DNA of 27,495 nucleotides from an uncultured Allobaculum sp. (GCA_910579655.1 CAJTVE010000045.1:1-27495), one strand, 5' to 3'. Positions 15,821-24,508 are shown, counted from the stretch's first letter. Numbers and translations are program-made. The notes: generated by a model not told the origin, from the sequence alone.

Positions 15821-16171
15821 ATGAATTTAAATCTGGTTCACGAAATTGGCAAAAGCCAGCTTCGTAAAGGCATTCCTGATTTCCGTTCTGGCTCCACTGT
15901 ACGTGTTCACGTAATGATCAAAGAAGGAGACAAGAGCCGTATTCAGGTATTTGAAGGTGTAGTGACAGAAAGAAAAGGCGGAGGCATCGGTGAAACGTTC
16001 ACTGTCCGCAAAATCTCCAACGGTGTTGGTGTAGAACGTAAGTTCCCATTACACTCTCCAATCATTGATAAGATCGAAGTTGTCCGTCACGGTAAAGTAC
16101 GTCGTAACAAACTGCGTTACCTCAGAAACCGTTCCGGTAAATCTGCTCGTCTTAAAGAAGTTCGTCGCTAA
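15821..16171 (+). CDS. rplS: Large ribosomal subunit protein bL19
   Basis: This 116-aa protein lies at the 30S-50S interface. It has a typical bL19 core: an IPDFRSGSTVRVHVMIKEG start, the FEGVVTERKGGGIGETFTVR loop and a basic C-terminus with GKVRRNKLRYLRNR. The length is normal. AAGGAG stands 7 bases or so before ATG. It is monocistronic between its own promoter and a strong terminator. Confidence 0.97.
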   Translation: MNLNLVHEIGKSQLRKGIPDFRSGSTVRVHVMIKEGDKSRIQVFEGVVTERKGGGIGETFTVRKISNGVGVERKFPLHSPIIDKIEVVRHGKVRRNKLRYLRNRSGKSARLKEVRR

Positions 16172-16178
16172 GAACGTT

Positions 16179-16215
16179 AATCCCCGAAATCCATGCGGAC
16201 TTCGGGGATTTTTTT
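16179..16215 (+). terminator. Rho-independent terminator of rplS
   Basis: AATCCCCGAA (16179-16188) pairs with TTCGGGGATT (16201-16210), with an inner TCC/GGA pairing, then a T run to 16215. Confidence 0.92.
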
Positions 16216-16342
16216 CGATCTGTTGTCTTATTGGCCTGATTTGTTTTCAACTTTCATCGCTGTTTTAGAAAAAGCTTTATACTGGAGGGAGCAGGAATTG
16301 AAAGACAATTGAAGCGGTCGGCAAATTCACCTGCACAATCGG

Positions 16343-16348
16343 TATAAT
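16343..16348 (+). promoter_or_regulatory. Consensus -10 box upstream of lepB
   Basis: TATAAT at 16343-16348 lies about 80 bases before lepB, without a good -35 at 17 bases (GGCAAA). A second weak -10 (TATACT) lies near 16277. lepB is separated from rplS by a terminator, so some promoter is needed here. Confidence 0.4.
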
Positions 16349-16425
16349 CAACTGGAAAAGAACCTGAGCATCTTCAGGCGGTTGTTGAAGCGAGGCCATT
16401 CAAGATAAAACATGGGGGAGGTCCA

Positions 16426-17064
16426 ATGAAAGATTCAAATTCAAAGAAAATTAAAAAAGCGGGTCGTAAGGATGAAGAAAAAACCTTAGTCGATGACATT
16501 CTCGACTTTGTCAAAGTGTTTGTGATCAGTGCGATTGTCGTACTGTTGTTTGTGAATTTTATTGCCCATCCAGTCAACGTAGAAGGCCGTTCCATGAGTC
16601 CAACGCTGCTCAATGGTGAATATGGCTTTACCAATCTGATTTCTTTGGCAACCGGGGAAGTGAACCGCGGCGATATTGTCGTGGTGACGATGACGGATGA
16701 CGAAACCGGTAAAGAAGAACGCTGGGTCAAGAGAATCATCGCTCTGCCAGGCGAGACGGTTGAAGCCAAAGATGGCGTCGTGTATATCAATGGCGAAGCT
16801 CTCGATGAAAGCAGCTATCTCAAACAGGATTTCATGGACCAGACTTTAGCGGATTTCAAAGCCGAATATGACGTGGATTACGGTCCATTCACATCGGATT
16901 TTGGTCCGGTCACTCTGGGTGAGGACGAATACTGGGTGATGGGAGATAACCGCCCGCATTCCAAAGATTCCCGCTATCCAACAGTTGGTCCTGTCAAGAA
17001 AGACCAGCTGTATGGGAAAGGTGTTTTAGTTTTATATCCATTCGATAAAATTGGGGTGAAATAA
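16426..17064 (+). CDS. lepB: Signal peptidase I
   Basis: This 212-aa S26-family membrane protease removes signal peptides from secreted proteins. A single N-terminal transmembrane helix spans about 30-47. The catalytic Ser56 is in GRSMSPTL, the catalytic Lys102 is in RWVKRIIALPGE, and the conserved GDNRPHSKDSR box follows. The ribosome site GGGGGAGG is very strong. Its stop overlaps the rbgA start (TAATG), so lepB, rbgA and rnhB form one coupled unit. Confidence 0.95.
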   Translation: MKDSNSKKIKKAGRKDEEKTLVDDILDFVKVFVISAIVVLLFVNFIAHPVNVEGRSMSPTLLNGEYGFTNLISLATGEVNRGDIVVVTMTDDETGKEERWVKRIIALPGETVEAKDGVVYINGEALDESSYLKQDFMDQTLADFKAEYDVDYGPFTSDFGPVTLGEDEYWVMGDNRPHSKDSRYPTVGPVKKDQLYGKGVLVLYPFDKIGVK

Positions 17065-17933
17065 TGCCGAGTAATGTCATTCAGTGGTTTCCAGGCCATA
17101 TGGCGAAAGCCAGACGGCAGATGGAAGAAAATCTGAAGAAAGTGGATTTCATCATTGAAATCCGGGATGCCCGAATGCCCCAGTCATCGAAAAATCCACT
17201 GATCGATGAACTGGCCCGCAACAAGCCAAGACTGGTCATCCTTTCAAAAAAAGATAAGGCAGATCCGGCAATGACCGAAGCCTGGATCGAAAAGTTAAGC
17301 AATGACAATACCCGCGTCATTGCAGTGGATCTGATCAAGGAAAACTTTAAAAACCGGATCATTCAGGAGTCGCTGGCTTTAAACCAGGCACTCATTGAAA
17401 AACAGAAAAAGCGCGGCATCCGCCCAAGAGCCCTTCGGGCGATGGTCGCGGGCATTCCAAATGTTGGCAAGTCAACGATGATCAACTCCCTGGCTGGCCG
17501 CAAGGCAGCCCAGACGGGGGATAAGCCAGGGGTAACGAAATCTCTGCAGTGGATCAAGGTTGGCAAGGATCTGGAAGTCCTGGATACTCCAGGGGTTCTG
17601 TGGCCAAAATTTGAAAGCGAAAAAAATGGCCTGATTCTGGCCGCTTTAGGCTCAATCAAAGATGATGTGGTCCATATGGATGATCTGGCTTTGTATTGCT
17701 GCCAGTATCTGATGGATCATAAGCCGCAGGCTTTGATGGATACTTATGGCCTGGAAACCATTGAAGAAACGCCCTGGCCGACTTTGCAGGCCATTGCCCG
17801 CAAGCGCGGCTGGCTGCAAAAGGGGGATATCGATGAAAACCGCACCATGCGCACTTTCATTCAGGATATCCGTTCTTCCAAACTGGGCCGGATTACCTGG
17901 GAGCAGCCAGACGAAGATGCAGCATCCGAGTGA
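17064..17933 (+). CDS. rbgA: Ribosome biogenesis GTPase RbgA (YlqF)
   Basis: This 289-aa circularly permuted GTPase is needed for late 50S assembly in Firmicutes. The motif order G4-G1-G3 is visible: LSKKDKAD (60-67), GIPNVGKST (130-138) and DTPGVLWP (174-181), with the family start IQWFPGHMAKARRQM. The C-terminal helical RNA-binding part follows. It overlaps lepB by one base and rnhB by 17 bases. This place behind lepB and before rnhB is the classic Bacillus order. Confidence 0.96.
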   Translation: MPSNVIQWFPGHMAKARRQMEENLKKVDFIIEIRDARMPQSSKNPLIDELARNKPRLVILSKKDKADPAMTEAWIEKLSNDNTRVIAVDLIKENFKNRIIQESLALNQALIEKQKKRGIRPRALRAMVAGIPNVGKSTMINSLAGRKAAQTGDKPGVTKSLQWIKVGKDLEVLDTPGVLWPKFESEKNGLILAALGSIKDDVVHMDDLALYCCQYLMDHKPQALMDTYGLETIEETPWPTLQAIARKRGWLQKGDIDENRTMRTFIQDIRSSKLGRITWEQPDEDAASE

Positions 17934-18531
17934 AGAAGCCCTGTGGCCGGATTACCCAGTGATTCTGGGCATGGATGAAGCGGGAAGGGGACCGATCTGC
18001 GGACCGTTAGTCGTTGCCGGCGTCATTTTCCCGGCCGGATATACCAACGATCTGATCAATGACTCCAAAAAACTTTCCGAAAAAAAGCGGGAAGCCTTAT
18101 TTGAAGTGATCCAGAAGGATGCCCTGAAGTACTGGGTGCTTTTTATCGACGAGCCGACGATTGACCGTCTGAATATTTATCGCGCGACGCAGCAGGCCAT
18201 GGAGAAAATCGCCAGTCTGGCTGGTGCCGACTATGTGCTCACGGATGCGATGCCTTTAACAGATCGCACCAATTTTGAAGCGCTGGTCAAAGGGGATCAG
18301 AAATCGCTGGCGATTGCGGCTGCAAGTATTCTGGCCAAAGTCAGCCGGGATCATTATATGATTGCTCTGGACAAGGAATATCCGCAATACGGGCTTAAAG
18401 ACCATAAAGGCTACCCGACGCGCCGCCATCTGGATGCGATTGCCGCCTGTGGAATTCAGGATTTCTATCGTCGTTCCTATGGTCCGGTGGCCAAAATTAT
18501 TGAAGAAAACAACCGTCTGACTTTGTTTTGA
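17917..18531 (+). CDS. rnhB: Ribonuclease HII
   Basis: This 204-aa enzyme cleaves RNA in RNA-DNA hybrids and single ribonucleotides in DNA. The DEDD active site is seen as D20-E21 (GMDEAGRGP), D110 (VLTDAMPL) and D145 (KVSRDHYM), with the late motif DHKGYPTRRH. I chose ATG 17917, inside the end of rbgA. The frame stays open further upstream, but that sequence is rbgA in another frame. The ribosome site is poor, so translation is probably coupled to rbgA. A terminator starts at its last codons. The dprA gene often found between rnhB and topA is absent. Confidence 0.94.
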   Translation: MQHPSEEALWPDYPVILGMDEAGRGPICGPLVVAGVIFPAGYTNDLINDSKKLSEKKREALFEVIQKDALKYWVLFIDEPTIDRLNIYRATQQAMEKIASLAGADYVLTDAMPLTDRTNFEALVKGDQKSLAIAAASILAKVSRDHYMIALDKEYPQYGLKDHKGYPTRRHLDAIAACGIQDFYRRSYGPVAKIIEENNRLTLF

Positions 18532-18540
18532 CGGTTTTTT
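18511..18540 (+). terminator. Terminator of lepB-rbgA-rnhB overlapping the rnhB stop
   Basis: AACCGTC (18511-18517) pairs with GACGGTT (18530-18536) followed by Ts to 18540. The stop codon (18529-18531) is part of the 3' arm. Confidence 0.8.
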
Positions 18541-18600
18541 CATTCCTGCCAGAAAACGATCCCAGAATCCTGTCCCAAAAGAGTTTCAAAGATATTTCGG

Positions 18601-18629
18601 TTGAACTCTGTACTTTTGCATGATAGAAA
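18601..18629 (+). promoter_or_regulatory. Probable promoter of topA
   Basis: TTGAAC (18601-18606), a 17-base spacer and TAGAAA (18624-18629). The -35 is good and the -10 moderate. It would give a leader of about 85 bases. Confidence 0.5.
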
Positions 18630-18646
18630 TAGAACGATTTAAACAG

Positions 18647-18675
18647 GTCCGTTTCCTGTAGATCAAAAAACGGAC
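18647..18675 (+). promoter_or_regulatory. Hairpin in the topA leader
   Basis: GTCCGTTT (18647-18654) pairs perfectly with AAACGGAC (18668-18675) over a 13-base loop, with no T run after it. It lies between the likely promoter and the AAAGGG ribosome site, so it may control stability or translation. Confidence 0.45.
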
Positions 18676-18720
18676 AAAGAGAAAAATAAAGGTGCATAAA
18701 GATAGAAAGGGTGTATTTCG

Positions 18721-21072
18721 GTGAAAGAAGAATCCAAAAAGACAACCACGGCTACTGGTCGTAAATCATCAACGAAAAGCGCCGCAAAAAAGAATCTTGT
18801 TATCGTCGAGTCGCCATCCAAGGCCAAGACGATTGAAAAATATTTAGGCAGCGACTACAAAGTCGTTTCCTCCAAAGGCCATATCTGCGATCTGGCCACA
18901 ACCGGAAAGGGTGGACTGGGAATTGATGTCGAAAACAACTTCACCCCGACCTACAAAATCTCCAAGGAGAAAAAAGAAGTCGTCAAAGAACTGAAGAAAC
19001 TGGCCAAAGACAGTGAAAAAGTCATTCTCGCAAGCGACCCGGACCGTGAAGGAGAAGCCATCGCGTGGCATCTGGCAAGAGAGCTGGGTCTGTCGGTTGA
19101 AGATGACAACCGCGTGACCTTCCATGAAATCACCAAACCGGTCGTCACTGAAGCCATTCAGGAACCGCACAAAATTGATATGGATCTGGTCAAAAGCCAG
19201 GAAGCCAGACGAATGCTTGACCGCATCATCGGCTTTAAGCTGTCCAAGCTTCTGCAAAATAAAATCCAGTCCAAATCAGCCGGCCGTGTCCAGTCCGTTG
19301 CTTTGCGTCTGATTGTTGAGCGAGAAGAGGAAATCCGGAAGTTCAAATCCGAAGAGTACTGGACGATCGCGGCCGACCTGAAAAAAGGCAACTCAACGTT
19401 TACCGCCGATCTGAACAAAGTCGACGGCAAGAAGCCAAAGATGGCCAACGAAGAAGAGGCCAATGCCATTCTGGCGCTTTGTGCCAAGGAACCGTTTGTG
19501 GTGTCTTCCATCACAAGCCGTAAGAAAAACAAAGAACCAAAGCTGCCATTTACTACATCCACTCTTCAGCAGGAATCTTCAACCAAACTGGGCTATGGTG
19601 CCCGCAAAACGATGAGCCTGGCCCAGAAACTGTATGAAGGGGTTGATCTGGGCGGCACGACAACCGGTCTGATTTCTTACATGCGTACGGACTCGACCCG
19701 ACTGTCGGATCTGTTTGTCAATGATACTGAAAACTTCATTGACCGTGAATATGGCAAGGAATACCGGGGCAAAGCCCATGAAAAAAATTCCACCAACGCC
19801 CAGGACGCCCATGAAGCCATTCGTCCAACTGACATCAACAACACGCCCGAAAAAGTCCGGGAGTATCTGACCAACGAACAGTTCCGTCTGTATTCGCTCA
19901 TTTATGCCCGAACGCTGGCTTCCTTAATGGCAAACGCGCAGTTTGATGTCACCAGCGTAAAATTTACGGCCGGTCCCTGTGAGTTTGGCGCCAGCGGCCA
20001 GGTAATGCTCTTTGACGGGTACACGAAGGTGTATTCCAAATATGAAAAGCAGACCACAACCAATCTGCCGATGTTAAAACAGGGCGAAGAGATGAAACAT
20101 GTCCACATCACTTCTGCTCAGCACTTTACCGAACCGCCAGCCCGGTATACCGAAGCCAAACTGATCAAGGAACTGGAAGAAAAGAGCATCGGCCGTCCAT
20201 CGACTTATGCCACCATCATCGATACCCTGCAAAAGCGGGCGTATGTCACGCTGGAGAAAGCGACTGAGACTTCCAAAACCAAAGTCTTCCGCCCAACCGA
20301 ACAGGGCGAACTGACCAATACGAAACTGCAGGAGTTCTTCAAGAAAATCATCAACGTTCAGTACACGGCCGACATGGAAAAGTCACTGGATATCATTGCG
20401 GAAGGCAATGAAGACTATGTGAAGTTTCTCAAAGAGTTCTATTCCGATTTCGAGCCACTGGTCGAACAGGCCTATGAGAAGATGCCGAAAAAGGAACTCG
20501 AAAAAGTCGGCCGCAAGTGCCCGCTTTGTGGAAACGACCTGGTTTATCGCAACGGCCGCTTTGGCAAATTTGTCTCCTGCAGCACCTATCCGGAATGCAA
20601 GTACACCGAAAATGCGGATCCAGAGCTGACAGAACTCGAGAAGACTGAAAAACTCTGTCCAGAGTGCGGTCATAAGATGGTCATTAAAAAAGGCCGCTTC
20701 GGTCCATTCTGGGCTTGTAGCGATTATCCGACCTGCAAACACATCGAGCCGCTCAAAGCCAAACCCAAACCCAAGCCAACCGGGGAGAAATGTCCGGAAT
20801 GTGGTCATGACCTGGTTGAGCGCGTCAGCCGTTATGGCAAAACCTTTATCGGCTGCTCGAACTATCCAAAATGCCATTACATTAAAAAGAGCGAAAAACC
20901 TGCCAAAAAAGAGGAAGCCGCAGCCATCGAGAACGGACCGGCTCCAGCGGGTGCTCCAGATCCAAATGTTCAGAATGTCATTCAGAATCTGGAAGTCTTC
21001 TCCGGATCCGATCTGTTTGATGACAATGCCTCGCTTGATTTCTCTGATCGCTCTTCGGAGTCCAAATCATGA
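18721..21072 (+). CDS. topA: DNA topoisomerase I
   Basis: This 783-aa type IA topoisomerase relaxes negative supercoils. The start is GTG at 18721 behind AAAGGG. The N-terminus is a basic 24-residue extension, followed by the TOPRIM domain with IVESPSKAKTIEKYLG and the acidic ASDPDREGE (D106, D108, E110). The catalytic Tyr320 is in ISYMRTDSTR. Three C-terminal four-cysteine zinc ribbons follow (beginning CPLCG, CPECG, CPECG), each with a GRFGKF-like loop. The last 45 residues are acidic and disordered. The stop overlaps the trmFO start (ATGA). Confidence 0.97.
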   Translation: MKEESKKTTTATGRKSSTKSAAKKNLVIVESPSKAKTIEKYLGSDYKVVSSKGHICDLATTGKGGLGIDVENNFTPTYKISKEKKEVVKELKKLAKDSEKVILASDPDREGEAIAWHLARELGLSVEDDNRVTFHEITKPVVTEAIQEPHKIDMDLVKSQEARRMLDRIIGFKLSKLLQNKIQSKSAGRVQSVALRLIVEREEEIRKFKSEEYWTIAADLKKGNSTFTADLNKVDGKKPKMANEEEANAILALCAKEPFVVSSITSRKKNKEPKLPFTTSTLQQESSTKLGYGARKTMSLAQKLYEGVDLGGTTTGLISYMRTDSTRLSDLFVNDTENFIDREYGKEYRGKAHEKNSTNAQDAHEAIRPTDINNTPEKVREYLTNEQFRLYSLIYARTLASLMANAQFDVTSVKFTAGPCEFGASGQVMLFDGYTKVYSKYEKQTTTNLPMLKQGEEMKHVHITSAQHFTEPPARYTEAKLIKELEEKSIGRPSTYATIIDTLQKRAYVTLEKATETSKTKVFRPTEQGELTNTKLQEFFKKIINVQYTADMEKSLDIIAEGNEDYVKFLKEFYSDFEPLVEQAYEKMPKKELEKVGRKCPLCGNDLVYRNGRFGKFVSCSTYPECKYTENADPELTELEKTEKLCPECGHKMVIKKGRFGPFWACSDYPTCKHIEPLKAKPKPKPTGEKCPECGHDLVERVSRYGKTFIGCSNYPKCHYIKKSEKPAKKEEAAAIENGPAPAGAPDPNVQNVIQNLEVFSGSDLFDDNASLDFSDRSSESKS

Positions 21073-22469
21073 GTCCGGTTCAGATTGTCGGCGCTGGCCT
21101 GGCGGGTTGTGAAGCCGCCTGGCAGCTGGCCAACCGCGGTATTCCGGTTCGTCTGTATGAAATGCGCCCGCACAAATATGCGCCGGCCTTTCATACTGAT
21201 GGCTTTGGTGAACTGGTCTGCTCCAACTCCCTGCGCTCGGATTCGCTCAAAAACGCTGTGGGCGTCATGAAAGAAGAAATGCGCCAGCTCAATTCCCTGA
21301 TTCTGCATGCGGCTGATGTCAACCGCGTGCCGGCAGGGTCCGCATTGGCCGTTGACCGGGAAGGCTTTTCCCAAACGATCACCAAAGCGATGGAATCACA
21401 TCCGCTCATTGAAGTGGTCAGAGAAGAAGTCACCGCCATTCCCACCGGCCCGACGATCATTGCGGCTGGTCCATTATGCTCGGATGATTTGGCTGCTGAG
21501 ATTGCCAGGCTGACCGGCAGTGAAGCCCTGCATTTTTTCGATGCGGCTGCGCCGATTGTTGAAAAAGATTCGATCGACTTTTCCAAAGCCTACTTCAAAA
21601 GCCGCTATGACAAAGGCGAAGCCTCCTATATCAACTGCGCAATGGATGAAAAGCAATACGATGCGTTTTATCACGAACTGGTCAATGCAAAGTGTGCCAG
21701 CCTGCATGAATTTGAAAAGGATCCAAAAGTTTTTGAAGGCTGCATGCCAGTAGAAGAAATGGCCCGCCGCGGTTATCAGACCTTGTTGTTTGGTCCGTTA
21801 AAGCCAGTGGGTCTGGAAAAAGAAGGCCAGCGCCCCGTTGCCGTCGTCCAGCTTCGCCAGGATAATGTCAGTGCAACGCTCTATAACATTGTCGGCTTTC
21901 AGACGCATTTAACCTGGCCGGAACAGAAACGTGTCTTCTCCATGATTCCTGGTCTTGAAAAGGCAAAATTTGCCCGGTATGGCGTCATGCACCGCAATTC
22001 TTTCCTTTGCGCGCCCACCCTGCTCGATGAACAATATCGTTTCAAAACCCGTCCGGATCTGTTTTTTGCCGGCCAGATTTCCGGGGTAGAGGGGTACGTG
22101 GAAAGTGCGGCCTCCGGCTTACAGGCAGGACTTGCCATGGCCAGGCAGCTGAAAGGGGAAGAGCCAATCCTGTTTGGCCGTAAGAGCGCCATGGGCAGCC
22201 AGGCCTATTACATTGCCCATGCTGATCCGGCTCACTTCCAGCCGATGAATGCAAACTTCGGCCTGTTTGAACTTCCTGAAAAATGCCGCAAGAAAGATCG
22301 AAAGGATCGACTGGCAGCCAACGCCTTAGAGCGGATCCAGGAAGTGGCCGCAATCGTCAATGCCGACTGGCAGGGACCCGTCTTTGACGACCGTCCCAAA
22401 GAAGCACATCAGCCAGCCTGCAAGACAACAGACAATCCCCAGCCTGAATCGATGCAGGCAAAGCAATAG
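21069..22469 (+). CDS. trmFO: Folate/FAD-dependent tRNA (uracil-54-C5) methyltransferase TrmFO
   Basis: This 466-aa flavoprotein makes m5U54 (T54) in tRNA with 5,10-methylenetetrahydrofolate as carbon donor. The FAD-binding IVGAGLAGCEAAW lies at residues 5-17. The family block GELVCSNSLRSDSLKNAVG includes the reactive Cys. A second conserved Cys lies in the YINCAMD stretch, and GQISGVEGYVESAASGL is typical of the family C-terminal part. The last 35 residues are an unconserved polar tail. It overlaps topA by four bases and xerC follows 7 bases later, as in Bacillus. Confidence 0.96.
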   Translation: MSPVQIVGAGLAGCEAAWQLANRGIPVRLYEMRPHKYAPAFHTDGFGELVCSNSLRSDSLKNAVGVMKEEMRQLNSLILHAADVNRVPAGSALAVDREGFSQTITKAMESHPLIEVVREEVTAIPTGPTIIAAGPLCSDDLAAEIARLTGSEALHFFDAAAPIVEKDSIDFSKAYFKSRYDKGEASYINCAMDEKQYDAFYHELVNAKCASLHEFEKDPKVFEGCMPVEEMARRGYQTLLFGPLKPVGLEKEGQRPVAVVQLRQDNVSATLYNIVGFQTHLTWPEQKRVFSMIPGLEKAKFARYGVMHRNSFLCAPTLLDEQYRFKTRPDLFFAGQISGVEGYVESAASGLQAGLAMARQLKGEEPILFGRKSAMGSQAYYIAHADPAHFQPMNANFGLFELPEKCRKKDRKDRLAANALERIQEVAAIVNADWQGPVFDDRPKEAHQPACKTTDNPQPESMQAKQ

Positions 22470-22476
22470 AGGAATC

Positions 22477-23418
22477 ATGGACGATCAGAAAATCAAGACC
22501 ACTCTGCCAATGGGGGAAGCTTGCGATCTTTCCAGCCAGATCGAATTGTTTTTAAAAAGACAGTATGCCCAGAATTCCCGCTCTCAAGCTTCAATCAAAG
22601 CCTTGCGCACGGATCTGGAGCAGTACCAGAGATGGCTGGAGGCCAAAAAGCTGGACTATTTGCAGGCCGATCGGCTGCTGATTCTCGATTATTTGTCGGA
22701 TCTGCGCAGACTCTACCCGGATCAGACCCTTAAAAATTCGACCATGACCCGAAAACTCAGCACGCTTAAGCAGTTTTATAAGTTCTTACAGATGCAGGGG
22801 CTGGTCGTCGACAGTCCGCTTGGCCAGATCCATGGCTTTAAGAAAACAAAGAAACTGCCCGAATACCTCTTCCAGGAAGAGGTCGGGCAGTTTCTTTCCG
22901 GATTTGACTTGTCGAATGCATCCGATCGAAGAGACAGAGTGCTGTTTTCTTTGATCTATGGCTGCGGACTTCGTGTTTCAGAAGCCTGTGCTTTGAAATG
23001 GGTGGATTTTCGTTTCGATGAACGAATCGTGCGGATTGTCGGAAAGGGAAACAAAGAACGAATTGTGCCCATTCCCCTGTGGCTGATGGAACTGCTCAAA
23101 AGCTGGAAAGTCGAGACTGGTGCAAGCGGAGTACTCTTTCTCAATAAAAACGGCGGGCCGCTGAGTGTGCGCGGGGTGCAGTACCGCATGCAGATCCACA
23201 GTCAGAAAGTGGGCATGACGATAAACGTACACCCGCATATGCTTCGCCATTCTTATGCCACCCAGCTGCTCGATGGGGGAGCGGATATTCGTACAGTTCA
23301 GGAACTTTTGGGCCATGCAGCGCTTTCAACCACGCAGATTTACACCCATATTTCCAATGAAAGCCTGCGCAACGCCTGCCAGAAAGCTTTTGCCAATTTT
23401 ACCCTTTCTGACAGTTGA
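22477..23418 (+). CDS. xerC: Tyrosine recombinase XerC (CodV)
   Basis: This 313-aa site-specific recombinase resolves chromosome dimers at dif together with XerD. It has an N-terminal SAM-like core-binding domain (about 18-115) and a C-terminal catalytic domain with R166 (GCGLRVSEACAL), K190 (IVGKGNKERIVPIP), H254 and R257 (HPHMLRHSYATQLL), H280 (LLGHAALSTTQIYTH) and nucleophile Y289. I chose ATG 22477, with GAGG directly upstream. The frame extends further up through trmFO but lacks a signal there. The stop TGA lies within the -35 box of the rpsB promoter. The hslV, hslU and codY genes that follow codV in Bacillus are missing. Confidence 0.93.
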   Translation: MDDQKIKTTLPMGEACDLSSQIELFLKRQYAQNSRSQASIKALRTDLEQYQRWLEAKKLDYLQADRLLILDYLSDLRRLYPDQTLKNSTMTRKLSTLKQFYKFLQMQGLVVDSPLGQIHGFKKTKKLPEYLFQEEVGQFLSGFDLSNASDRRDRVLFSLIYGCGLRVSEACALKWVDFRFDERIVRIVGKGNKERIVPIPLWLMELLKSWKVETGASGVLFLNKNGGPLSVRGVQYRMQIHSQKVGMTINVHPHMLRHSYATQLLDGGADIRTVQELLGHAALSTTQIYTHISNESLRNACQKAFANFTLSDS

Positions 23419-23443
23419 TGCACGAACAGGCATTTGTTATAAT
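23415..23443 (+). promoter_or_regulatory. Strong promoter of rpsB-tsf
   Basis: TTGATG (23415-23420), a 17-base spacer and TATAAT (23438-23443) with an extended TGt before the -10. The -35 box contains the xerC stop codon. This is the best promoter in the window, as expected for a ribosomal protein operon. Confidence 0.88.
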
Positions 23444-23444
23444 G

Positions 23445-23533
23445 CCAATTGCGGCTTGGACCGCTTAAATTACACACACCATGAATTGGGAATCCCGTGC
23501 ACAGTCGATGTGTTGCTTCCCTTCGAAATGGTG
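23445..23533 (+). promoter_or_regulatory. Structured rpsB leader with two competing folds
   Basis: Fold one: CCAATT (23445-23450) pairs with AATTGG (23484-23489) around a GCGG/CCGC hairpin (23451-23464). Fold two: CACCAT (23477-23482) pairs with ATGGTG (23528-23533) around GGGAA/TTCCC (23488-23492 with 23517-23521) and CACA/TGTG (23500-23503 with 23509-23512). The folds share G23488-G23489 and are close to exclusive. The outer stem of fold two ends next to GGAGG at 23533-23537, ahead of the GGAAAGGA ribosome site. Autoregulation by S2 is plausible but unproven. Confidence 0.5.
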
Positions 23534-23557
23534 GAGGACTAACGGAAAGGATTATTT

Positions 23558-24508
23558 ATGTCTAACATTGTATCCATGAAAAAAATGCTGGAGAATGGTG
23601 TTCACTTCGGACATCAGACCCGCAAATGGAACCCTAAGATGAAACCCTATATTTACACAAGCAGAAACGGGGTTTACATCGTTGATTTAAACAAAACACT
23701 CAACCAGGTAGAAAATGCCTACAACGAACTGAAAGCAATCTCTGAAAGAGGCGGTAAAGTTCTGTTCGTCGGAACAAAGAAACAGGCTGCAGACACAATC
23801 GAAGAGCAGGCTCTGCGTTCCGGATCTTTCTATGTAAACAAACGCTGGTTAGGTGGTCTGCTCACCAACTTCCGTACAATCCAGAAACGGATCAAACGTC
23901 TGATTGAAATCGAAGAAATGGAAGCCAGCGGTAAACTTGAAGTTTACACTAAGAAAGAACAGGCTCAGATCCTCAAGGAAAAAGCAAAACTCGAAACTTC
24001 CCTTGGCGGTATCAAAGAAATGAAAAAACTGCCTGATGCAGTTGTTATCATCGACCCGAAAGAAGAACACAACGCAGTTGCCGAAGCGAAGAAACTGGGC
24101 ATCCCTGTATTCGCTATGCTCGACACCAACTGCGATCCAGAAGATGCGGATTTCCCAATTGCTTCCAATGATGATGCCAACCGTTCGATCAAACTGATCA
24201 CAACCATCCTTGCTGACGCAATCGTAGACGCTAAAGGCGGTCTGCTCGAAATCGCTTACCTCGACAATCCTGAAGAAGATGTCAACATGGAAGACGTTGT
24301 CCGCAATGTTGAAGCTCAGATTGCTGAAAACGAAAGACGCCGCAGAGCAAGAAACGAAGAACGCCGCAAAAGAAATATGGAACGCCGCAATGCCGGCCGT
24401 CGTCCTTACAATGGCCGCCCAGGTCAGAACAGAGGACCAAGAAACGACGCTCCAAAAGCTGAAGCTCCAAAAACAGAAGAGAAACCAGCTGAAAAAACAG
24501 CTGCTTAA
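23558..24508 (+). CDS. rpsB: Small ribosomal subunit protein uS2 with a basic C-terminal extension
   Basis: This 316-aa protein has a standard uS2 core: MKKMLENGVHFGHQTRKWNP, then YIYTSRNGVYIVDLNKT, FVGTKKQAADTIEEQA and KRWLGGLLTNFRTI. The core ends at about residue 245. The family norm is about 230-260 aa, so some 65 residues are extra. They comprise a run of Arg/Glu/Asn repeats (ENERRRRARNEERRKRN), a Gly/Arg/Pro part and an Ala/Lys/Pro/Glu tail, predicted to be disordered and RNA-binding. The ribosome site is GGAAAGGA. It is followed by tsf after 24 bases. Confidence 0.96.
   Translation: MSNIVSMKKMLENGVHFGHQTRKWNPKMKPYIYTSRNGVYIVDLNKTLNQVENAYNELKAISERGGKVLFVGTKKQAADTIEEQALRSGSFYVNKRWLGGLLTNFRTIQKRIKRLIEIEEMEASGKLEVYTKKEQAQILKEKAKLETSLGGIKEMKKLPDAVVIIDPKEEHNAVAEAKKLGIPVFAMLDTNCDPEDADFPIASNDDANRSIKLITTILADAIVDAKGGLLEIAYLDNPEEDVNMEDVVRNVEAQIAENERRRRARNEERRKRNMERRNAGRRPYNGRPGQNRGPRNDAPKAEAPKTEEKPAEKTAA

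Noticed and set aside
17746..17916. Upstream extension of the rnhB frame
   Set aside because: It is the other frame of rbgA. RNase HII homology begins after ATG 17917.
22360..22476. Upstream extension of the xerC frame into trmFO
   Set aside because: Out-of-frame trmFO coding sequence. GAGG before ATG 22477 gives the expected XerC length.
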